A DNA stretch of 64,000 nucleotides from Maribellus sp. CM-23 (lineage in GTDB: Bacteria; Bacteroidota; Bacteroidia; Bacteroidales; Prolixibacteraceae), in NCBI RefSeq assembly GCF_021354595.1, contig NZ_JADWYJ010000002.1:558001-622000 (forward strand), given 5' to 3'. Shown piece by piece: positions 17,982 through 26,106 of the stretch. Position 1 is the first letter of the stretch. Each line of letters opens with the position of its first letter. Position numbers and translations under genes: made by a program. The notes under the pieces are model-generated. The model saw nothing but the letters and a program-made list of their open reading frames with translations. It had not been told where the DNA came from and searched no databases.

Positions 17982-18055
17982 CAAAATTATCGTGTCAATC
18001 AGTGCTAATCGACAATCTTAAGGAAGTCGGACGTTTTATTTTGGAAAGTCGGACT
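17982..18055 (-). promoter_or_regulatory. Promoter plus direct-repeat operator, copy 2
   Basis: Minus-strand TAATTTTG (plus 17982-17989) is followed upstream by TCGAC (18009-18013), AAGTCGGAC (18024-18032) and AAGTCGGAC (18046-18054). Every spacing equals that of the copy at 7396-7469, while the bases between are mostly different. This points to selection on the sites rather than recent duplication. Confidence 0.62.
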
Positions 18056-18215
18056 AAAATTAAAAAATCACTTTGAATAAATTATGAACTAATGGAATTC
18101 GCCCCCTCTGCAAAATAACTACATCTTCGAAAGTGTATACGGGATTGAATGGGAGCACTCTCCCTCTACGAATATATACCGAAACCAAGACATAGGAAAA
18201 TAGATTAATCTAAAA

Positions 18216-18878
18216 CTATTCGTTGCTTAACGCCTTGATTGCTTCGACAAAATCCAACTTTATGAGTTCCCTAAATTTACCTTTTAAGCAAATCGGCTCG
18301 AAATCATTATCAGCTGTTCAAAATCGGTAAAGTTTCCGAATATTTCATCCGCATCATGCGAGTACGGACAACGCTCTTCATGCAACAGAATCATTTGAGG
18401 GATTGAATAGAAGTCTAACAACTCATGTAAATCCCAAAAGTCCTTTTTTCGTGCTCCACGGCTTACAACATCAATCTTCATTGCCGTAATCTCGTCGAGT
18501 GTTGCAAACCTTATATTGTCAATCACCAAAGCGAGGCGAATAAAAGGAACGATATAATACAAATCGAGTTTAAATACAGTCTTCTACTGAATTTCCTATA
18601 AAGTATGATTTCCTCATTGCAACCTGACCTTAACGAGAATCAACATATTCGAAATTATTCTTAAGGTGCTTATCTATTACGTCAAAATCAATCTCGTCGT
18701 AAGGAGCTTCGGTGAACAAATCAATGTCAACAGATTCACGATGTTCTAACTGCAAACTTAACGCCGTACCTCCAACCAATCGAAATTAAGCGAAAAGTTC
18801 TTCAGCCATCAACCATGACAATATCATACGTAGCTGAGGCTCTACAGTGTTGTATTTTAATTGGTTGATCAAATACTC
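18216..18878 (-). pseudogene. Decayed AbiEii/AbiGii-type nucleotidyltransferase toxin gene
   Basis: Across frames, the minus strand encodes the core of a nucleotidyltransferase-like toxin: LVGGTALSLQLEHR then DIDLF (the GG..DxD-type active site), followed by FIRLALVIDNIRFATLDEI, MKIDVVSRGARKKDFWDLHEL and the tail KLDFVEAIKALSNE. In-frame stops occur at 18786-18788 and 18630-18632. A frameshift occurs near 18570 and another near 18305. Type IV toxin-antitoxin systems pair such proteins with an AbiEi-like antitoxin, which is not found here. The gene appears non-functional. Confidence 0.8.
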
Positions 18879-19183
18879 ACTGAAGATATTTCTTCATATG
18901 GCTTTCCAATACTGAGGAACGGTTTGAGATGTGGGCAAAGATGGCTTTTACTTTCTTTTTCCCATAAAAACACATTGTTTCTGTAATTTCCTGATCATTA
19001 CCCCGCTCAAAGATGCGCTTTATTACACTGACTTTGCTTTTTTCCCAACCTTTAGTCGCCCAACATCCTACCTATCAACCATATGTTACTTTGAAAACTT
19101 TTACTTACTCTATGATTGCTGGCTATTTCAAGAATATAGATTGTTAATTAAGCAAGAACAAACTCCCCAAACAAGCGTTTATT
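18879..19183. other. Intergenic stretch upstream of the pseudogene
   Basis: No gene is recognised. A 90-codon plus-strand frame (18931-19203) is Phe/Tyr/Leu-rich, has no family resemblance and overlaps the promoter at 19184. It is unlikely to be coding. The minus strand shows no intact antitoxin gene upstream of the AbiEii-like remnant. Confidence 0.5.
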
Positions 19184-19214
19184 TTTGTTTTGTTCTATTT
19201 TGAAATTACATTTG
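19184..19214 (+). promoter_or_regulatory. Perfect Bacteroidota promoter for the riboswitch transcript
   Basis: TTTG at 19184-19187 and TACATTTG at 19207-19214 are separated by exactly 19 bases. Transcription would begin near 19221, about 30 bases before the cobalamin aptamer core, which supports the plus-strand reading of the riboswitch. Confidence 0.75.
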
Positions 19215-19249
19215 CCCGGCGTTCATTCAAAAATCTGAGACGTAAGATA

Positions 19250-19446
19250 CCCGGTAAAACCGGTTGAACAGGAAATCACGTGAAAGTCGTGAGCTGTCGC
19301 GCAACTGTAAAGTCCAACCACAGTTTTTTATCATATCAGCATCTGGTCTGTCCTAACTCTTCCACAGGATGAGAATATTTCTCCTTTTGGGAGAAATGAA
19401 GAAAGGCGCCCGGAAGCAGAAAAACGGACAAGCCAGAAAACCTGTC
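19250..19446 (+). ncRNA. Cobalamin riboswitch
   Basis: The conserved segments appear in the right order: ACAGGAAATCACGTGAAAG (P3 region), GTCGTGAGCTGTCGCGCAAC (junction with GCTGT and CGCAACTGTAA), a variable region containing a strong hairpin (around 19370-19395), then ACAAGCCAGAAAACCTGTC at 19428-19446, the B12-box region. The 5' ACAGG pairs with the 3' CCTGT to close the aptamer. In Bacteroidota such elements usually precede btuB or other B12 uptake genes. Here the next substantial gene is an AspT/YidE-type carrier 635 bases further on. Confidence 0.85.
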
Positions 19447-20031
19447 TTATATTTATTGAACGGCAATTGCTTTCGCGGTATGAAGCAGTAGTCTGGAACG
19501 AAACACACCTGTTATTTTCAACCAACTATTTTTTTACTCGCAAAGCATTCAGTTTAAGTTTTATTAATTAGTAATTGCTGTATGCTTACACAAGACCTGG
19601 AGGGCGCGCATATTGGATTTGCCCGGAAGCCAGAAGAAGAATGCGAAGTCTATTTGAAAGGAGAATTTTCGCAAACGAAGCTCAAACAAGGCGGAGAAAC
19701 AGAACAACACAAAAGTTGTAGATTTAAATACGAACCGGGGATTGATTTCATTCCTTCCAACCACATTTCGTTTTTAAAATTCAGAAACGAAAAGCCGGTG
19801 AATTCCCCTACGACAAACGACCGTTGTTATAATAATGCCAAGAAAAGCTACGGTTACTCACACAAGCTTTATTATCTGAGCATTCGAGGATCTGACTGAA
19901 TACCTCATCCTCCAACGACAAGCCGGAATAATTATTTCGAGGTCAAAAAAACATCAACATAATTTAATGCAGATTTTATAAAAATCGATACGGGGCACTG
20001 TCCTGTATGAAAGACATTTTATCTGGGTACC
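19447..20031 (+). other. Long leader between riboswitch and carrier gene
   Basis: This holds a 105-codon frame (19582-19899) with no recognisable family and a biased composition, probably not a gene. At 19780-19942 the bases GCCGGTGAATTCC and, later, ACAAGCCGGAATA resemble cobalamin-aptamer 5' and 3' consensus elements, but they lack a clean GCAACTGTAA junction. It may be a decayed second aptamer. No terminator with a proper T tract was recognised. Confidence 0.35.
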
Positions 20032-20067
20032 AGGGGGGTATGAGGCTTTAATTCCAATTACTCCCCT
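20032..20067 (+). promoter_or_regulatory. Stem-loop just upstream of the carrier start codon
   Basis: AGGGGGGT (20032-20039) pairs with ACTCCCCT (20060-20067) in an 8-bp stem with one G-T pair, 14 bases before the ATG at 20082. It could form or be prevented from forming in response to the upstream cobalamin aptamer and so affect translation. The alternative pairing partner was not traced. Confidence 0.35.
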
Positions 20068-20081
20068 TTAAACAAACAACA

Positions 20082-21737
20082 ATGGGTATAATCAATTTAT
20101 TTTCAGAAAGTGGAACTCCCTCTACTTTACTATTCCTGAGTCTGGTGGGTATATCTGGCATCCTACTCGGAAAGATCAAAATCTTCAACGTAAAACTGGG
20201 TATTGCCGGCGTACTTTTTACCGGGCTTTTAGTCGGGCATTTGGGAGCCCGCTCTCAAGCCGAAACCCTGCACTTTGTTAAGGAATTTGGGTTGATACTT
20301 TTTGTGTATTCCATTGGCCTCGACGTAGGCCCCCGTTTTCTTTCATCACTAAAAAGTAACGGGCTAAAACTCAACTTTCTGGCTGTAGGAATTGTAGTGC
20401 TGGGTTTTCTTTGCGCCATTGGACTAAAGCTGGCATTTGATATTCCCACACCCGTAATTACAGGGATAATGTGCGGAGCAGTTACCAATACCCCGGGACT
20501 GGGAGCCGCCCAGCAAGTTATTCAAGAGCAGCTTTCGAATCCTCAACTTACCGAACTCGCCGGGATGGCCTATGCTGTTGCCTACCCTTTTGGTATCATT
20601 GGTATTATCCTGACCATGCTCATCATCCGGGGCTTTTTCAGAATCAAAGTTCAAAAAGAAGCAGAAGATTTTTCAAATAAAGTATCGGGCGTTTCCGGAA
20701 AGCTGGAAGCCGTTAACCTAAAAGTAAGCAACCAGGCACTGGAAGGAAAAACAATTGCTTTTCTCCGCGAAACACTTTCGGGCGAATTTGTTTTGTCTAG
20801 AATCTTCCGGAACAATGAATTTATTATACCTGAAGAGGACGACACCATTCAAACAGGAGACACTCTTTACGGAGTTTCTACCAAACAAAACTTTAATACG
20901 CTCGAGTTAAAAGTCGGGAAGCTTGAAAAGACCGGCGATTTAAACATTACCGGACGTCTGGGAATGCGACACGTGGTTTTTACCAATAAGAAACTGGCAG
21001 GAAAAACCATAAAAGAGATTGGAATTTCGAGACGTTTTCCCGTGAACATTACGCGTATTTTCAGATTCGGTAGTGAAATTATGCCCAGCGAAAACGACAG
21101 TGTTGAATTTGGCGACACCATTCGCATTGTAGGAAAAAGAAAAGCGCTGGACGAAGTAGCCAAACTACTCGGAAACTCAATGAAAGAACTATCGCACCCC
21201 AACATTATCCCCATTCTTATTGGAATTTTTGCCGGAGTTTTGCTCGGTAGTATTCCTTTTGCCATACCGGGATTACCGGCTCCTGCCAAATTGGGTCTGG
21301 CAGGCGGACCATTGCTGGTAGCCCTGTTCCTGGGCCATAAGGGTCGAATCGGGAAACTTGATTTTTACATGACTCCCGGAGCCAACCTTTTTATCCGCGA
21401 ACTCGGCATCATCCTATTCCTGGCTTGTGTTGGGCTTGGGGCCGGAAAACACTTTGTTGAAACCATTATAAACGGCGGCTACATGTGGATGGTATATGGA
21501 GTAGCGATTACTGCAATTCCGATATTGATTATCGGCTTTATTGCCCGGTTCCTAAAATTTAACTACCTGTCGATTTGCGGTTTGCTTGCCGGTTCTATGA
21601 CCGACCCGCCAGCCCTTGAATTTGCAAACTCGCAGGCACCGGTACAGGCCCAGTCAACAGCATACGCCACGGTTTATCCACTGGTTATGTTTCTACGGAT
21701 TTTACTGGCACAAGCGCTTGTACTTATCTTCTTATAA
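20082..21737 (+). CDS. AspT/YidE-family (AAE) putative carboxylate exchanger
   Basis: The 551-residue inner-membrane protein has two hydrophobic halves (about 1-185 and 375-551, five or six helices each) joined by a cytosolic linker with two TrkA-C (RCK_C) domains (about 205-285 and 290-370). This is the layout of the aspartate:alanine exchanger family (TC 2.A.81). Each half has a duplicated Gly-rich motif (GAVTNTPGLGAAQQ, GSMTDPPALEFAN). Family members exchange amino acids or export dicarboxylates; SucE1 of Corynebacterium exports succinate. Placement behind a cobalamin riboswitch suggests B12-responsive carboxylate export. Confidence 0.88.
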   Translation: MGIINLFSESGTPSTLLFLSLVGISGILLGKIKIFNVKLGIAGVLFTGLLVGHLGARSQAETLHFVKEFGLILFVYSIGLDVGPRFLSSLKSNGLKLNFLAVGIVVLGFLCAIGLKLAFDIPTPVITGIMCGAVTNTPGLGAAQQVIQEQLSNPQLTELAGMAYAVAYPFGIIGIILTMLIIRGFFRIKVQKEAEDFSNKVSGVSGKLEAVNLKVSNQALEGKTIAFLRETLSGEFVLSRIFRNNEFIIPEEDDTIQTGDTLYGVSTKQNFNTLELKVGKLEKTGDLNITGRLGMRHVVFTNKKLAGKTIKEIGISRRFPVNITRIFRFGSEIMPSENDSVEFGDTIRIVGKRKALDEVAKLLGNSMKELSHPNIIPILIGIFAGVLLGSIPFAIPGLPAPAKLGLAGGPLLVALFLGHKGRIGKLDFYMTPGANLFIRELGIILFLACVGLGAGKHFVETIINGGYMWMVYGVAITAIPILIIGFIARFLKFNYLSICGLLAGSMTDPPALEFANSQAPVQAQSTAYATVYPLVMFLRILLAQALVLIFL

Positions 21738-21805
21738 ACCGTTTTTTTTAGACAGAACGATGAATGATGCCACTTACTTTCCCTGCTTACAATCGATCTG
21801 CTGAT

Positions 21806-21841
21806 CACCTACTTCCCGCTTTGCAGAGCGGGAAGTGGGTG
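21806..21841 (+). terminator. Strong stem-loop after the carrier gene
   Basis: CACCTACTTCCCGCT (21806-21820) pairs with AGCGGGAAGTGGGTG (21827-21841), 15 bp with one G-T pair and a 6-base loop. There is no T tract, so it may be an attenuator or an mRNA-stabilising hairpin rather than a full terminator between the carrier and the porin genes. Confidence 0.55.
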
Positions 21842-21906
21842 ATTCCAAAAGCTAATTATTCCATTCGAGAACCAATATCATCCTTAACTTTTGACAACTT
21901 CGCCTC

Positions 21907-23208
21907 ATGAAATGTAGTTTTATTCTTTTGTCACTGATTTGTTTTTCGATTCTAACTTCCGCCGAAACACCGGTAGGTCATGAGTCAAAAATCGCCAATA
22001 ATCTTCTGATTCCTTTAAATGATTCGGGATCGGCTTATTCCAAACTATCATTTGCCACACAGTTTTGGGCGCGGCAAACACAACTGAATCCCGGCAGTAC
22101 AACCATCTCGGGCGACCCAATAGCATCTGAATTCGACTTTGCCCTACGGCGCACCCGTTTTTCGATGTTCAATAAACTGAACAAAAAAACAACTTTTTAC
22201 ACCCAGTTTGGATTTAATAACCTGAATGCCTCCAGTTCAAAACCAACCATTTATTTTCATGATGTCTGGGCTATGTACGACCTGCTTCCAAAGTCATTGA
22301 GCCTTGGTTTTGGGCTAAACGGATGGAACGGTATTTCGAGGTTGACCAATGCCAGCTACCAGAAAACCCTGACTCTCGATAACCCGGGATTCAACATCCC
22401 GTCGGTGAATCATTCCGATCTGGAAATCCGTCAATTCGGTATTTTTATTAAAGGAACTTTAAACCGGCTAAATTATCGAGCAGTCGTCTCCAAGCCGATG
22501 GTCTACAACGGAGTACCAGAACAGCCTGACGCAGAAAAAGGCTACGAATTTCCGTCGACTCAACTGGCATGGAAAGCTTATACAACCTGGAATTTTTGGG
22601 AGAGAGAATATTTTCAGACACCTTATGTTCCGATGACCTATTTTGGAGAGAAAAAAATTTGCAATTTGGGGGTAGGATTTGATTTTTATCCCGGATCGGT
22701 TGCTGAATTCGACAATAGCGGCGACCGGACTTTGAAAGACCGGATGCTGCTTGGTGCCGACTATTTTATGGAACTCCCTTTTAAAAACAACCAGGCGATT
22801 TCGGTTTACAGTGTGATTTACAACTACAATTTTGGGACAAATTATTTGCGTACTTCCGGTACCATGAACCGCTGGTATGAGGGAACAGCCGCAGAAGGCG
22901 CCGGAAATGCGGAGTATAAAATCGGTACCGGAAACATCTGGTACAGCACGCTGGGTTATCTTCTCCCCCGGTCTTTTATGGAAAAAGCCGGGCGGCTGCA
23001 ACTTTTCTGTGCTTACGCATTAAAAGATTTTGAAGCGCTTCCGCAAAAAATATACAACTACGATTTTGGAGCGAATCTGTTTGCAAACGGCCACAAGCTA
23101 AAGTTCAGTATGCAATATTCCTTTCGTCCGCTTGCAAAAAACGTCGAAGCCGGAGTTCCTTCCCAACATTTGGGAACGTTTATTTTTCAAACACAAATTG
23201 TGATTTAG
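21907..23208 (+). CDS. Outer-membrane porin
   Basis: The 433-residue product has a Sec signal peptide (cleavage near TSA-ETP). Its long beta-rich mature part has many aromatic and Gly-rich strands (for example FDFALRRTRFSMFNKLNKKT, a motif of phosphate-selective or OprP-like porins) and a C-terminal TQIVI strand. It probably forms a passive outer-membrane channel. It lies downstream of the AAE carrier on the same strand, so it may provide an outer-membrane exit or entry route for the same substrates. A strong hairpin separates the two genes. Confidence 0.72.
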   Translation: MKCSFILLSLICFSILTSAETPVGHESKIANNLLIPLNDSGSAYSKLSFATQFWARQTQLNPGSTTISGDPIASEFDFALRRTRFSMFNKLNKKTTFYTQFGFNNLNASSSKPTIYFHDVWAMYDLLPKSLSLGFGLNGWNGISRLTNASYQKTLTLDNPGFNIPSVNHSDLEIRQFGIFIKGTLNRLNYRAVVSKPMVYNGVPEQPDAEKGYEFPSTQLAWKAYTTWNFWEREYFQTPYVPMTYFGEKKICNLGVGFDFYPGSVAEFDNSGDRTLKDRMLLGADYFMELPFKNNQAISVYSVIYNYNFGTNYLRTSGTMNRWYEGTAAEGAGNAEYKIGTGNIWYSTLGYLLPRSFMEKAGRLQLFCAYALKDFEALPQKIYNYDFGANLFANGHKLKFSMQYSFRPLAKNVEAGVPSQHLGTFIFQTQIVI

Positions 23209-23305
23209 AACTGAGATTGCGAGACTTTAAGCATTTCAAAACCGCAATTTTGAAAATATAATCTCATAAACAACTGCTGTAAAGACTCAAGTGAAACTAA
23301 GTTTG

Positions 23306-24232
23306 CTACTTCCTCGTGGTTTTTAAAAACGACTTGGGGTTTTCGCCGATGTGTTGGGTGAATAGCCTCGAAAAATAGAACGGGTCTTTATACCCCAGCA
23401 GAAAGGCTACTTCTTTAACATTCATCGATTTATTGGTTAACAAACGGATCGCTTCCTGCATTTTCAGCTTGATAAAATAATCAAGCGGCGACGCCCCGGT
23501 TTTGTTCCGAAATAATTTGGAAAGATGCGATTCCGACAGGTTTACATGGTGGGCAATGTCACGAATTGTCAAAGTTTCTTTTAGCTTGTCTGCCATAAAA
23601 AAAATGGCCCGATCAACCGGATCCGAACTTTTAACACCCTTTGCTGCGCGATAGGTATTAACATAAAAAAAAGAAGCCAGCAAACCGTTCAGGCACAAAT
23701 TACCATACTCCATATTTTCGTTGATAAACCCCGATTCCATTACTGTCAGTATCTCGTTAAACAAACGAATCCGGTCGTCAGTGCGGGAGTCAGAAGAATG
23801 AGGCAATGCGTTTACTTTGCCAAAATAATCTTCGAAAGCGGAGCTTCTTTTTCCGCCAAAATGAAGCCAGTAAATCGACCATGGTGCCTGGGCGGAAGAC
23901 CAGTAAGAATGCGGCAATTCAGCCGGAATTACAAAAAACGAATTGGGCGAAATCGAAAATACCTGGTTGTTTACGTCTATCGTACCAAAACCGTCGACAC
24001 AATAAATCAGAATATGCTCGCCAATGCCTTTTTTTCGCTGGCGAAAATGATTTTTGGCATTCGGATAAAAGCCTATATCGCTGAAATACAACTGACCAAG
24101 CCTGGCGTTTCTTTTCACATATTCAAGCTGATTTTTTGACAACACCACACTTCGGTCGCCAAAAAACCGGTCTTCTTTGCCCATTTCAGGACTTGTCCCG
24201 AACTTATCGTGTGTCATTTCTTTTGCTTTCAT
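23306..24232 (-). CDS. AraC-family regulator of the sulfated-glycan cluster
   Basis: The 308-residue protein has an AraC-type cupin sensor domain (about 40-170, with the HILIYCVDGFGTIDVN and FFVIPAELPHSYWS segments) and an AraC HTH (about 205-300, including LSESHLSKLFRNKTGASPLDY and VKEVAFLLGYKDPFYFSRLF). Such proteins bind sugars in the cupin and activate sugar genes. It is transcribed divergently from the sulfatase/GH operon that starts 220 bases away. Its likely targets are that promoter and its own. Confidence 0.88.
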   Translation of the reverse strand: MKAKEMTHDKFGTSPEMGKEDRFFGDRSVVLSKNQLEYVKRNARLGQLYFSDIGFYPNAKNHFRQRKKGIGEHILIYCVDGFGTIDVNNQVFSISPNSFFVIPAELPHSYWSSAQAPWSIYWLHFGGKRSSAFEDYFGKVNALPHSSDSRTDDRIRLFNEILTVMESGFINENMEYGNLCLNGLLASFFYVNTYRAAKGVKSSDPVDRAIFFMADKLKETLTIRDIAHHVNLSESHLSKLFRNKTGASPLDYFIKLKMQEAIRLLTNKSMNVKEVAFLLGYKDPFYFSRLFTQHIGENPKSFLKTTRK

Positions 24233-24549
24233 CCAACCAAAAATTAAACTGAATCATCCATTCATGAAATCTAACACTTAACTCTATTGTCTTTAAATAT
24301 CATATAAAATTATTATAAATCTGCAACATAAATCAATTCAGGAGGAATAGTCTTAAATTCCACAATAATCGGATTATACATGGAATAATAAAATTATCCA
24401 TTGAAGAAAATGCAGCAGATCACTAATTTCGAAATGTCGATTGTCCGGCAATTTTGGAAACATCTCCGCAACAAAAAAGTGAACGAATGAATAAAACCAG
24501 CCTGCTTTTACCTTTCTCATTTTCAAAAGAAGGCGAAAAAACCAATCTT

Positions 24550-26043
24550 ATGAATCAGTCAATAAAATATATAATACTTGTAATAACTGTTGCAATCCTC
24601 TTCGGGTGTTCCGCCCCAAAGAACCAACCAGCCGAACAGCGCCCGAATGTTCTTCTGATCGTTTCCGACGACCAGGGATATGCCGATTTTTCACCTTTTC
24701 AGAACCATTCGCCGGAGGCTTCAACCCCCAACCTGGAACGACTGGCCGAAAGCGGCATGATATTTCCACAGGCTTACACCACTGCTCCCGTTTGCAGCCC
24801 GTCGAGAGCCGGTTTAAATACCGGGAAATACCAGTTCCGATGGGACGAAAAAGCCAGCTGGGGGCCGGGCTTGCCCGACACGGTAAAAACCATTGCCGAA
24901 TACCTGAAAGAAGCCGGCTACACAACGGCCAGGATTGGCAAAAGCGATTTTGGCACCAATTACCACAGGTTCGATGTGCGCGAATACCCACTCAACCACG
25001 GTTACGACGAGTTTTTGGGTTTTAGCGCACACGCCCACGATTACTGGCTCTACTCGGAGGAAATAGCCCAACGAACTCCCGACCCGAACGGAACCAGCGC
25101 TCACCTGGGCCCACTGATGCACAACAATACTTACAAAAGCTATCCCGAAGGCTACCTCACCGATATTTTCACAGATGAAGCCATTCAGTATCTGAAAACC
25201 AAACGGGACCAGCCATTTTTTCTGACACTCGCCTACAACTCGGTTCACCACATTATTCACGAGGTTCCACAAAAATACCTCGACAAATACCAGGTAAAAC
25301 CTATCCATAATTACGATCCTGACAGCATGGAGACTTTTGGCAATCAAACTCCGGGATCGTATTCTGCTTATTACGAAAAATACACAAGGCTAGGCGCAAT
25401 ACAGGACGAGGATATGCGCAAATACTACCTGGCCAACCTGAATTGTCTTGACGATAACATTGGCCGTGTACTGGATGCGCTGAAAAAGGAAGGACTGGAC
25501 AAAAACACGCTGATCATCTATATTTCCGATAACGGAGGCTCGCCCATAACCGGTGCACTGAATGCCCCGCTCTCTGCAGGCAAATACTCGTTGTGGGAAG
25601 GCGGTATTCGTGTTCCGATGGCCATTTCGTGGCCTGCCAAGGTAAAAGCCGGCAGCACAAATACCGGATATGTTTCCGCTGTTGATATTCTTCCAACCAT
25701 TGCGAATGCCGCCGGAATTACCTTAAATGATGGAACCATTGATGGCAAAAACCTGCTGGCAAGCGAAACAACTACCGATCGTTTGCTGGTTTGGAAATGG
25801 GGAAACACCTGGGCAGCGCGTTTGGGGCCATGGAAACTAACCAATACCAACGAATCGTGGGGAAAAGGACGCCCTTCCAACTACTACCTCAAACCCATTT
25901 CCAACGATTTAAGCCTGAAACTTTTTAACCTCGAAGATGATCCCGGGGAACGGATAAACCTGGCAGAAGAAATGCCCGAAAAAGTACAGGAACTTCAAAA
26001 CGCCTATACAAACTGGTGCAAGCAAAACATTGGGAAATACTAA
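24550..26043 (+). CDS. Sulfatase (lipoprotein), first gene of the glycan operon
   Basis: The open frame begins at 24454, but the likely start is the ATG at 24550. That gives a lipoprotein signal (ILFGCSAP) and a family-typical mature protein of about 475 residues. The S1-type active site is present: DDQG near the start of the mature protein and Cys82 in CSPSRAG, the residue converted to formylglycine. Late motifs include SDNGG. It removes sulfate esters from glycans at the cell surface or periplasm. The exact S1 subfamily and sulfate position cannot be read by eye. The maturase is not encoded in this window. Confidence 0.9.
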   Translation: MNQSIKYIILVITVAILFGCSAPKNQPAEQRPNVLLIVSDDQGYADFSPFQNHSPEASTPNLERLAESGMIFPQAYTTAPVCSPSRAGLNTGKYQFRWDEKASWGPGLPDTVKTIAEYLKEAGYTTARIGKSDFGTNYHRFDVREYPLNHGYDEFLGFSAHAHDYWLYSEEIAQRTPDPNGTSAHLGPLMHNNTYKSYPEGYLTDIFTDEAIQYLKTKRDQPFFLTLAYNSVHHIIHEVPQKYLDKYQVKPIHNYDPDSMETFGNQTPGSYSAYYEKYTRLGAIQDEDMRKYYLANLNCLDDNIGRVLDALKKEGLDKNTLIIYISDNGGSPITGALNAPLSAGKYSLWEGGIRVPMAISWPAKVKAGSTNTGYVSAVDILPTIANAAGITLNDGTIDGKNLLASETTTDRLLVWKWGNTWAARLGPWKLTNTNESWGKGRPSNYYLKPISNDLSLKLFNLEDDPGERINLAEEMPEKVQELQNAYTNWCKQNIGKY

Positions 26044-26106
26044 TTCAATAACTGAATCAACTGATATTTTAGGAATCAACCGACAATAAAAACACGAACA
26101 TTTCAA

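Noticed and set aside
18931..19203. 90-codon Phe/Tyr-rich plus-strand frame
   Set aside because: It overlaps the perfect promoter at 19184-19214 and resembles no family.
19582..19899. 105-codon frame in the riboswitch leader
   Set aside because: It lacks a family resemblance and a clear ribosome binding site and overlaps the possible second aptamer; treated as untranslated leader.
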